A program made the position numbers and the translations under genes. Shown piece after piece: positions 1-5,305 of a DNA stretch of 7,755 bases. The notes under the pieces are model-generated. The model saw only the letters and a program-made list of their open reading frames with translations. It ran no database searches and was not told where the DNA came from. How positions within the stretch are numbered: the first letter of the stretch is position 1; the number at the start of each line of letters is the position of its first letter. This stretch comes from an uncultured bacterium (GTDB lineage Bacteria; Cyanobacteriota; Vampirovibrionia; Gastranaerophilales; Gastranaerophilaceae). Location of the stretch: NCBI GenBank assembly GCA_902489575.1, contig CABUAQ010000089.1, forward strand, positions 1 to 7,755, in the 5' to 3' direction.

Positions 1-28
1 TGCGGGTTAATAATTTTATTATTTTTAG

Positions 29-34
29 TATAAT
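29..34 (+). promoter_or_regulatory. Probable -10 element upstream of gph
   Basis: A perfect TATAAT hexamer lies 22 nt before the gph start codon. A weak -35 candidate, TTAATA at 7-12, sits 16 nt upstream. Transcription would begin near 41, giving a leader of roughly 16 nt that holds the GGAG Shine-Dalgarno sequence at 46-49. In sequence this AT-rich, single hexamers are common, so the call rests mainly on position and the perfect match. Confidence 0.5.
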
Positions 35-56
35 ATACTTATGATGGAGTACGGTT

Positions 57-731
57 ATGAAGAAAGATGTTATAATTTTTGATTTGGATGGTACGTTATT
101 AAATACTCTTGAGGATTTAGCTGATAGCACTAATTTTGCACTGCGTTCTATGGGTTACCCTGAGCGTACACCGGATGAGATAAGAGAATTTGTTGGGAAC
201 GGGGTTTCAAAATTGATTGAGCGTGCAATTGCAGGTGGTTTGGATAATCCCGATTTTGAAAAGTGTTTAGAGGTGTTTAAAAAGAATTATTCTGAAAATA
301 TGTATAATAAAACGGCTCCGTATGAGGGTATTTTGTTGTTATTGAAAAATTTACGAGATTTAGGCTGTAGGATTGCAGTTGTGTCGAATAAGTTTGATGA
401 TGCAGTGAAGGAATTGTGTGATAAATATTTTAACGGATTAGTTGATATAGCTGCAGGCGAAGATGAAATTCATGGTATAAAAAAGAAACCGGCACCGGAT
501 ACTGTAAATAAGGTTCTGGAGCTATTTTGTGTCAGTTATAATGCTGCCGTGTATGTGGGGGATTCTGATGTTGATATTATGACTGCTAAAAATTCTAAAA
601 TACCGTGTATTAGTGTGACGTGGGGATTCAGAGACGAGAAGTTTTTAAAAGAGCATGGGGCAGACCTTATTATTCATCAACCTCATCAGTTGATAGATGT
701 TTTGGATAAATTGGCTAAGACGGCTGACTAA
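57..731 (+). CDS. gph: HAD-family phosphatase, probably phosphoglycolate phosphatase
   Basis: This soluble HAD-superfamily hydrolase probably removes phosphate from 2-phosphoglycolate or a similar small phosphoester. All four HAD motifs are present in 224 residues: the nucleophile motif DLDGT at residues 9-13 (D9 nucleophile, D11 acid/base), Ser110 in VVSNK (motif II), Lys144 in KKKPAPD (motif III), and GDSDVD at 168-173 (motif IV, metal-binding aspartates). The segment between motifs I and II, about 15-85, is the helical cap typical of subfamily I Gph/PGMB-like enzymes. Length matches Gph (about 220 residues). The ATG at 57 has a GGAG SD 7 nt upstream, and the first motif falls at the usual distance from it. 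eno follows after 63 nt on the same strand, suggesting cotranscription. HAD substrate assignment from motifs alone is loose; pyrophosphatase (PpaX-like) or another sugar-phosphatase activity is possible. Confidence 0.78.
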   Translation: MKKDVIIFDLDGTLLNTLEDLADSTNFALRSMGYPERTPDEIREFVGNGVSKLIERAIAGGLDNPDFEKCLEVFKKNYSENMYNKTAPYEGILLLLKNLRDLGCRIAVVSNKFDDAVKELCDKYFNGLVDIAAGEDEIHGIKKKPAPDTVNKVLELFCVSYNAAVYVGDSDVDIMTAKNSKIPCISVTWGFRDEKFLKEHGADLIIHQPHQLIDVLDKLAKTAD

Positions 732-760
732 TTGAGCATAAGACAAATTCCTTTTATCTT
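732..760 (+). promoter_or_regulatory. Possible weak internal promoter before eno
   Basis: In the 63-nt gap between gph and eno, TTGAGC (732-737) and TATCTT (755-760) are separated by 17 nt. Each matches 4 of 6 consensus positions. This could give eno some transcription independent of gph, but matches of this quality occur by chance in AT-rich DNA. No terminator-like hairpin separates the two genes, so readthrough from gph remains the simpler reading. Confidence 0.22.
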
Positions 761-782
761 TGTAGAGTGTTTGATAGATTAT

Positions 783-788
783 AGGGGA
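783..788 (+). promoter_or_regulatory. Shine-Dalgarno sequence that fixes the eno start
   Basis: AGGGGA ends 6 nt before the ATG at 795. The open frame extends further upstream to a TTG at 732, directly after the gph stop. That longer version would add 21 residues with no counterpart in enolases and has no SD of its own. The ATG at 795 is therefore the start. Confidence 0.85.
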
Positions 789-794
789 ATTATC

Positions 795-2075
795 ATGTCA
801 TCTGCAATCAAATCAATAAATGCCCGTCAAGTGTTAGATTCAAGGGGTAATCCGACATTAGAAGTTGAAGTTGTTTTATTTTCCGGTGAGCGCGGGAGTG
901 CATTAGTTCCTTCCGGTGCTTCTAAGGGTCAATTTGAAGCTGTTGAATTGAGAGATAATAATTCGACAGCTTTTTGGGGCAAGAGTGTTAAAATTGCAGT
1001 TGATAATGTTAATAAAATTATTGCCCCGGTTCTTTTAAAGCAGGATGCAGTAAATCAGTATGTTATAGATAGTCTGCTTTTAGAACTGGATGGGACAAAG
1101 AATAAAGGAAACTTAGGTGCAAATGCAATGCTTGGGGTTTCGATGGCATGTGCGATAGCGGCGTCAAACTGTTATGAAATTCCTTTGTACCGTTACATTG
1201 GCGGGATAAGTGCATGTATTTTACCTGTTCCTATGATGAATATTTTAAACGGCGGGGTACATGCAAACAACAATATTGAGTTTCAGGAGTTTATGATTGC
1301 ACCTGTTGGGGCAGAGAGTTTTTCTCATGCAATCCAGATGGGTGCAGAAGTATTTTATTCATTAAAGAAACTCTTAACGGATAAAAATATGCCGGTTTCT
1401 GTCGGGGACGAGGGTGGTTTTGCTCCGGATTTAAAAACTAATTCTGATGCAATCGAATTAGTTATTACTGCAATTGAAAAGGCCGGTTATACCACAGATA
1501 GTATAAAAATTTGTCTTGATATTGCATCAAGTGAATTTTATAGTAACGGGAAATATATAATAAAGGATAATTATTATACCGGTACTGAATTTGGAGAGAT
1601 TCTTGCGGGTTTGGTTTCCCGTTACCCGATTATATCCATAGAAGACGGCATGGCGCAGGAAGACTGGAGCGGGTGGAAATTTTTGACTGATAAAATCGGA
1701 AATGAATGTCAGCTTGTCGGAGATGATTTATTTGTTACAAATTCTAATAGGATAAAACGCGGGGTTAAAGACGGCTGTGCTAATTCCGTTTTGATTAAAC
1801 TTAATCAAATAGGAACAGTATCGGAAACGCTTGATGCCATAAATTATGCAAAGAATTACTCTTATGTCCCAATAATTTCGCATCGTTCGGGGGAAACGGA
1901 GGATACTTTCATTGCAGATTTAGCGGTGGGGGTTAACAGCGGGCAGATAAAAGCGGGTTCTCTTTCAAGAAGTGAGCGGGTTGCTAAATATAACAGATTA
2001 TTAAAAATTGAGCATGAATTAGGCCCGGCGGCAAAATATCTTGGATATTCGGCATTTAATCCTAAGAAAAGATAG
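795..2075 (+). CDS. eno: Enolase (phosphopyruvate hydratase)
   Basis: Enolase reversibly dehydrates 2-phosphoglycerate to phosphoenolpyruvate in glycolysis and gluconeogenesis; it is cytoplasmic and Mg-dependent. From the ATG at 795 the product is 426 residues, close to the usual 430. Visible family features: LDSRGNP (14-20), the mobile SGAS loop (40-43), H156 in GGVHANN, E165 in QEFM, E206 in GDEGGFAP, metal ligands D242 (CLDIASSEF), E283 (IEDG) and the D310/D311 pair (GDDLFVTN), catalytic K335 inside the signature VLIKLNQIGT (332-341), SHRSGETED (362-370), and K386 in IKAGSLSRSERVAKYN. All catalytic and metal residues are kept. Local divergence is seen: the active-site loop reads SGASKGQ rather than the common SGASTG, and several normally aliphatic positions are Cys (119, 126, 141, 240). 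The phosphoenolpyruvate produced is a substrate of the DAHP synthase encoded next. It probably shares the gph transcript. Confidence 0.96.
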   Translation: MSSAIKSINARQVLDSRGNPTLEVEVVLFSGERGSALVPSGASKGQFEAVELRDNNSTAFWGKSVKIAVDNVNKIIAPVLLKQDAVNQYVIDSLLLELDGTKNKGNLGANAMLGVSMACAIAASNCYEIPLYRYIGGISACILPVPMMNILNGGVHANNNIEFQEFMIAPVGAESFSHAIQMGAEVFYSLKKLLTDKNMPVSVGDEGGFAPDLKTNSDAIELVITAIEKAGYTTDSIKICLDIASSEFYSNGKYIIKDNYYTGTEFGEILAGLVSRYPIISIEDGMAQEDWSGWKFLTDKIGNECQLVGDDLFVTNSNRIKRGVKDGCANSVLIKLNQIGTVSETLDAINYAKNYSYVPIISHRSGETEDTFIADLAVGVNSGQIKAGSLSRSERVAKYNRLLKIEHELGPAAKYLGYSAFNPKKR

Positions 2076-2097
2076 AAAATATGAGTTAGATATTTTC
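2075..2097 (+). terminator. Weak AU-rich hairpin at the eno stop codon
   Basis: GAAAATAT (2075-2082) pairs perfectly with ATATTTTC (2090-2097) around a 7-nt loop, starting on the last base of the eno stop codon. It is placed where a terminator would be. However, the stem is nearly all A-U and is not followed by a run of T, so it is not a convincing intrinsic terminator. It may only protect the mRNA 3' end. Confidence 0.3.
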
Positions 2098-2104
2098 GTC
2101 AGAA

Positions 2105-2125
2105 ATGTAACATTTGGTTTTACAT
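2105..2125. repeat. Inverted repeat just upstream of the aroF promoter
   Basis: ATGTAA (2105-2110) and TTACAT (2120-2125) form a 6-bp inverted repeat with a 9-nt gap. It ends 3 nt before the -35 element of the DAHP synthase promoter. The left arm overlaps a second small palindrome, AAATGT-A-ACATTT (2103-2115). An operator half-site pair is conceivable from position, but arms this short and AT-rich are expected by chance. Confidence 0.25.
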
Positions 2126-2128
2126 GAA

Positions 2129-2157
2129 TTGATTTATTATGTTGCTTCTACTATAAT
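2129..2157 (+). promoter_or_regulatory. Sigma-70-type promoter for the DAHP synthase gene
   Basis: TTGATT (2129-2134) and a perfect TATAAT (2152-2157) are separated by exactly 17 nt. This is the best promoter match in the window. Transcription would start near 2164, giving a leader of about 43 nt with an AAAGGA-like SD near 2191-2195. No leader peptide, attenuator hairpin or riboswitch is apparent in that leader, so regulation may be at the enzyme level. Confidence 0.72.
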
Positions 2158-2206
2158 CTTAGTAATAATATTTAAACAGATATACAGTAAAAGGAACTAA
2201 TAAAAC

Positions 2207-3256
2207 ATGATTATAATAATGGAACGCGATGCAACAGCTGCGAATATTCAAGCTGTTACAGAATTATTAAAACAACATGGCTTTCAGGTTATTGTGCATG
2301 AAGGTGATGTTCATACGGTAATAGATGCTTTAGGTGATAAAACAACATTATCTCCAAATCGTATTGATGCAATGGATGGGGTTAAAAAGATAAAACTTAT
2401 CAGAGAACCTTTCAGACTGGCTTCAAGAGACAGACAGCCGGAAGATACTGTTATTGAATTTGAAAACGGTGTTAGAATTGGTGGTGCAAATCGTCCGGTT
2501 TCAATAGTCGGACCATGTTCGGTTGAAGACGATTATGACGGATTATTGTCTGTTGCAGTTGCTGCAAAGGAGCTGGGTTGTCAATTTTTGCGCGGTGGTG
2601 CGTTTAAACCCAGAACATCTCCTTATGATTTTGACGGACTCGGAGAAAAGGCGCTTAAATACCTTGCAAAGGCTAAAGAAGAAACAGGCTTACTTGTTGT
2701 GACAGAATTGATGGATTCTTCCGATTTGGATTTGGTTTGTGAGTATGCGGATGTTATTCAGATTGGCGCAAGAAATATGCAAAATTTTAAGCTGTTAAAA
2801 GCAGTGGGTCATTGCAGCAAGCCTGTAATCCTAAAGCGCGGTTCGGCAAGTACTATCAGAGAATTTCTATTAGCTGCAGAGCATATCATGTACGGTGGAA
2901 ATGAAAAAGTGATTTTATGCGAACGCGGATTAAAAAGTTTTGATAACTCTTTTACCAGAAATTTGCTAGACATTTCTGCTGTTCCTGTGATAAAAAAATA
3001 TTCACATTTACCAATAATTGTTGACCCAAGTCATGGCACCGGACAACGATATTTAATTGAGCCTATGGCAAAAGCAGGACTTGTTGTCGGTGCAGATGGT
3101 GTAATGGTCGAAGTGCACCATAATCCATCACAAGCTTTGAGTGACGGAAAACAGAGTCTGTCTATTCCGCAATTTAAAGAAGTCTTTACAAGACTGAATG
3201 CATTAATTGATACTCTTCACCTTGAAAAAAGTGTAGCAATGGCTTGTGTTGAATAA
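2207..3256 (+). CDS. aroF: 3-deoxy-D-arabino-heptulosonate 7-phosphate (DAHP) synthase, type I-beta
   Basis: This enzyme condenses phosphoenolpyruvate with erythrose 4-phosphate, the first committed step of the shikimate pathway. The 349-residue protein has an N-terminal ferredoxin-like domain (about 1-70) followed by a KDO8P/DAHP-synthase TIM barrel (about 95-335), the layout of the Thermotoga maritima enzyme. Diagnostic segments: GPCSVE (102-107), LRGGAFKPRTSPY (128-140), QIGARNMQNF (185-194), LKRG (209-212), ILCERG (236-241), VDPSHGTG (272-279), EVHHNP (302-307) and SDGKQS (312-317). The four metal ligands known for the family are present as C104, H276, E302 and D313. In T. maritima the N-terminal domain binds tyrosine or phenylalanine as feedback inhibitors, and its presence here suggests similar control (inference). 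The ATG at 2207 matches the family N-terminus (MIIIM); its SD lies a rather long 11 nt upstream. The gene has its own promoter. The symbol is chosen by analogy; aroG or aroA is also used for this subtype. Confidence 0.95.
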   Translation: MIIIMERDATAANIQAVTELLKQHGFQVIVHEGDVHTVIDALGDKTTLSPNRIDAMDGVKKIKLIREPFRLASRDRQPEDTVIEFENGVRIGGANRPVSIVGPCSVEDDYDGLLSVAVAAKELGCQFLRGGAFKPRTSPYDFDGLGEKALKYLAKAKEETGLLVVTELMDSSDLDLVCEYADVIQIGARNMQNFKLLKAVGHCSKPVILKRGSASTIREFLLAAEHIMYGGNEKVILCERGLKSFDNSFTRNLLDISAVPVIKKYSHLPIIVDPSHGTGQRYLIEPMAKAGLVVGADGVMVEVHHNPSQALSDGKQSLSIPQFKEVFTRLNALIDTLHLEKSVAMACVE

Positions 3257-3316
3257 TCTCAATGTAGGGAAAATCTTCAGATTTGTAAAGAAATGTTAAT
3301 TATTTTATTTGAGATT
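3255..3316. repeat. Distant 8-bp inverted repeat flanking the aroF 3' region
   Basis: AATCTCAA (3255-3262, beginning inside the stop codon) is the exact reverse complement of TTGAGATT (3309-3316), with 46 nt between. A small palindrome, AAATCT-TC-AGATTT (3271-3284), lies within the enclosed segment. The RNA could fold as a long arm enclosing a small inner hairpin. Because the loop is large and the arms AT-rich, a structural role is uncertain. No classic G/C-rich terminator follows aroF. Confidence 0.28.
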
Positions 3317-3329
3317 TAGCAATTTAGCA
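3314..3329. repeat. Tandem 8-bp direct repeat ATTTAGCA x2
   Basis: ATTTAGCA occurs twice head to tail at 3314-3321 and 3322-3329, directly before an A-run. It lies 55-70 nt ahead of the unknown membrane protein gene. Two perfect adjacent copies could be a regulator half-site pair with one-turn spacing or simply replication slippage. Nothing in the sequence decides between these. Confidence 0.45.
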
Positions 3330-3344
3330 AAAAAATATTTTTTT
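3329..3344. repeat. A7-TA-T7 palindrome upstream of the membrane protein gene
   Basis: Seven A, then TA, then seven T form a perfect 16-bp palindrome at 3329-3344. Read as RNA on either strand it ends in a run of U, but the stem contains no G or C and no workable loop. It is better viewed as a bent or easily melted A/T tract than as an intrinsic terminator. It abuts a TATAAC hexamer at 3344-3349. Confidence 0.4.
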
Positions 3345-3349
3345 ATAAC
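3344..3349 (+). promoter_or_regulatory. Possible -10 element for the unknown membrane protein
   Basis: TATAAC (5 of 6 matches to TATAAT) is 34 nt upstream of the ATG at 3384. No recognisable -35 hexamer lies at 16-18 nt; the position is occupied by the tandem ATTTAGCA repeat and the A-run, which could act as an UP-like or activator-bound region. A promoter in this 127-nt gap is expected, but this exact assignment is tentative. Confidence 0.35.
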
Positions 3350-3383
3350 TTTGTAAGGTTGAAAGATTAGAAAGGATTTATTT

Positions 3384-4448
3384 ATGTCAGGAATTAGCAG
3401 TGTAGGAAATTACGCATATGTACCCCAGGCTCAAACTTCTTTTGGTTCGAATCGTGAATACAATGGTATTGAAGATTTCAAACCGGGTTTAATTATGGAT
3501 CCAATGCAACAAGAAAAAGCTAAAAAGACAAAACGTAATGTATTGATTGTTGCAGGCTTAGGTATTGCAGCAGCAGCAACCTGGTTCTTCACAAGAGGAA
3601 AAGGTAAGGGACTTATTACTAAGATTAAAGATTTACTTAAGGGTACGGATGACGTTGTAAAAAACACAAAATACTCAGACCGTGTTTCAACAAAAGCGGA
3701 CGATGCAATTAAAAAAGGCACAGAATTGGTTAATAAAAATGATAAAACTGCCAAAATTATACAAAATATAGACACAAAACATACAAATGCAAAAACAAGA
3801 AAACTTGTTGAAGATGTTGTTGACGATGTACCGACAAAAGCCCAGCAGCTTGAATATGACAGAAGTATTGCATATCAGGCTCCTACTGCAGAACAAAAAA
3901 TGGCCATTGCTAAGAATAATTCACAAGCAAGAAAAGCAACCGCAGAAGCTCGTCAAATCGGCAATAATACATCTCAAGAAAGTGTACAGGCTTTGAATCA
4001 AGCTAAACAGTCATTAACTGAAGTTAACACAAAATTAAACGGTGTATACAATAATGGCAAAGTGGAATTTACGCTAAAAGATGGTAAAATTGTGGAAATT
4101 AAAGCTCCGGATGGGCGTGTAATCAAAGATGAACTTAAAATTGCAAAATTTGAACACAAACATGGTGTAAAAGTGAACGAATTGGCAGAAGGGAATGTAA
4201 AACCCGTAAGCACAGACGCTACAACTCAAAGTGTTGGCGCAGAGGTTAAAACAAAATCCCAAGCTCCGACAAAGGCTCCAAAAGCTGACAATGCAGCCCA
4301 GATCGCTGAGTTAGAAGCAAAAATTGCCAAACAAAACGAATTGATGGCCAAGTATCAAAAACCGGGTATGCAAAAATATGCAAAACCTCTTCAAGCATCA
4401 ATTGACAATTTAACAGCTCAATTAGAAGCTTTAAAAAGTGCAGCTTAA
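3384..4448 (+). CDS. Unrecognised single-span membrane protein with helical C-terminal region
   Basis: I do not recognise this 354-residue protein. Residues 1-51 are a polar, Gly/Ser/Asn/Tyr-containing N-terminal region with TSFG at 18-21, ending in a basic cluster (KAKKTKR, 45-51). One hydrophobic segment follows at about 52-69, rich in Ala, Gly, Ile and Val, then RGKGKG and a basic amphipathic stretch (71-86). The remainder is charged, Lys/Ala/Gln-rich and probably largely helical. A short beta-like module, about 222-250, contains KVEFTLKDGKIVEIKAPDG. A low-complexity linker (about 271-302, Thr/Lys/Ala/Pro-rich) leads to two heptad-like helices (304-324 and 333-352) that could form a helical hairpin or coiled coil. 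There is no Cys and one Trp (W67). Because the hydrophobic segment is 51 residues in, it looks like an anchor rather than a cleaved signal peptide; basic residues on both sides leave topology open. An AAAGGA SD lies 7 nt before the ATG. It is convergent with tyrA. A real, expressed gene is likely; function unknown. Confidence 0.82.
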   Translation: MSGISSVGNYAYVPQAQTSFGSNREYNGIEDFKPGLIMDPMQQEKAKKTKRNVLIVAGLGIAAAATWFFTRGKGKGLITKIKDLLKGTDDVVKNTKYSDRVSTKADDAIKKGTELVNKNDKTAKIIQNIDTKHTNAKTRKLVEDVVDDVPTKAQQLEYDRSIAYQAPTAEQKMAIAKNNSQARKATAEARQIGNNTSQESVQALNQAKQSLTEVNTKLNGVYNNGKVEFTLKDGKIVEIKAPDGRVIKDELKIAKFEHKHGVKVNELAEGNVKPVSTDATTQSVGAEVKTKSQAPTKAPKADNAAQIAELEAKIAKQNELMAKYQKPGMQKYAKPLQASIDNLTAQLEALKSAA

Positions 4449-4484
4449 TATAAAACCAGAGTCCGAAACATAATGTAATCCAAT

Positions 4485-5237
4485 TTATAAAAACATCGAT
4501 TGGCGATTTAATTTAATTTCATTTATCTTAGTAAGATAATCCGAATTAGTTAAGTCGCCTATTGATTTATATAGTTTTAGAATACTTATTTGAATATTTT
4601 CGGCATTCATTTGAACCATATCATTTGCCATTTCCGTATTGGACATTGCAAGGCGTGTCATATCACGAAAGCCTGATGATGCAATTTCCAGAGCTAACGG
4701 ATTTTCTTGAGCTGTTTTAAATATAGCTTGTGCAATTACCATTGGCATATGTGAAATTAGTGCAACTGCTTCATCGTGTTTTTCAGGTGTTGTGATAACA
4801 GGAGTTGCGCCTAATTGTCTTATTATATCAAGTAATTCTGAACTTTCACCAAAAACAGGAGTTATTACCCATTTTGCACCTTTAAATAATCCTTCAAAAG
4901 AATTTTCAAATCCTTTATGTTCTGTTCCTGCCATCGGGTGTGACGGAATAAATCTATAAGGACGTTTTTTTGTACATACAAAACTTTTTAGGGAACAAAC
5001 GTCTGTAACAATTGTGTCAGGTGTTAAAATACTTTCAAGGTTATCTAAAATTTTTAGTGTCTTATTCATTGCGGAACACACAAAAACAATTTGACATTCT
5101 TTTAGTAATGTATAATCTTTACAAATATTTTTTCCTGTTTGGGAATTTGAAATTCCTATAACGTTATATCCAAGTTGTTGCAAGTCTTTAAATATTGAAC
5201 CGCCTATAAGTCCAAGTCCTATAACACCAATTTTCAT
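4485..5237 (-). CDS. tyrA: Prephenate/arogenate dehydrogenase (cyanobacterial-type TyrA)
   Basis: TyrA oxidatively decarboxylates prephenate (to 4-hydroxyphenylpyruvate) or arogenate (to tyrosine) in the tyrosine branch. The 250-residue product starts with a Rossmann dinucleotide-binding motif, GLGLIGGS (7-14), followed by the second strand NVIGIS ending at S30 instead of an acidic residue, which favours NADP over NAD (inference). The substrate region shows SHPMAGT (99-105; H100 is the likely catalytic His), ISHMP (161-165) and ASSGFRDMTR (186-195; R191 the likely substrate-binding Arg). The fold continues into the helical dimerisation domain. No chorismate mutase or ACT domain is fused, so the protein is on the short side for the family. 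The N-terminus and HPMAGT/ASSGFRD blocks recall the Synechocystis arogenate dehydrogenase. The ATG at 5237 has an AGAAGGA SD 7 nt upstream. The gene is divergent from proB and convergent with the membrane protein gene, with a 36-nt gap and no clear terminator. Confidence 0.92.
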   Translation of the reverse strand: MKIGVIGLGLIGGSIFKDLQQLGYNVIGISNSQTGKNICKDYTLLKECQIVFVCSAMNKTLKILDNLESILTPDTIVTDVCSLKSFVCTKKRPYRFIPSHPMAGTEHKGFENSFEGLFKGAKWVITPVFGESSELLDIIRQLGATPVITTPEKHDEAVALISHMPMVIAQAIFKTAQENPLALEIASSGFRDMTRLAMSNTEMANDMVQMNAENIQISILKLYKSIGDLTNSDYLTKINEIKLNRQSMFL

Positions 5238-5266
5238 AAAAATTCCTTCTTATTTTATTTTTTATA

Positions 5267-5275
5267 ATTGTAGCA
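5267..5275 (-). promoter_or_regulatory. Extended -10 promoter element for tyrA
   Basis: Read on the minus strand, TGCTACAAT is an extended -10 (TG, one base, then TACAAT with 5 of 6 matches). Transcription would start near 5260, leaving a leader of about 22 nt that carries the tyrA SD (5244-5250). No good -35 is seen; the place where it would be, about 5290-5295, overlaps the proB -10. Extended -10 promoters often work without a -35. Confidence 0.55.
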
Positions 5276-5290
5276 TATCTTTGACCCTTG

Positions 5291-5299
5291 TGCTAGAAT
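5291..5299 (+). promoter_or_regulatory. Extended -10 promoter element for proB, implying a leaderless mRNA
   Basis: TGCTAGAAT is an extended -10 (TG, one base, then TAGAAT with 5 of 6 matches) ending 6 nt before the proB ATG at 5306. The usual distance to the start site puts transcription initiation at or within a base or two of the A of the ATG. A TTGACC at 5281-5286 looks like a -35 by sequence, but its correctly spaced -10 would fall on the start codon itself, so the extended -10 is the better candidate. Confidence 0.5.
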
Positions 5300-5305
5300 T
5301 TATAT

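Noticed and set aside
41..82. Tiny ATG frame at 41 that could be a leader peptide for gph
   Set aside because: It has no SD, would begin at or beside the transcription start, overlaps gph out of frame and has no stalling or attenuator structure.
732..794. A longer enolase beginning at TTG 732, adding 21 residues
   Set aside because: The ATG at 795 has a strong AGGGGA SD and the standard enolase N-terminus follows it directly; the extension has no family counterpart and no SD.
3431..4262. Several minus-strand and alternate-frame open frames across the unknown membrane protein gene
   Set aside because: They overlap a gene with a clear SD and orderly domain layout, encode no recognisable motif, and look like by-products of its Lys/Ala/Thr-rich codons.
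4449..4484. Bidirectional terminator between the convergent unknown gene and tyrA
   Set aside because: No stem of useful length and no T-run following a hairpin is visible on either strand in this 36-nt gap.
5238..5305. Riboswitch or T-box in front of proB or tyrA
   Set aside because: The 68-nt gap is too short, and the inferred leaders are about 0 and 22 nt, leaving no room for such structures.
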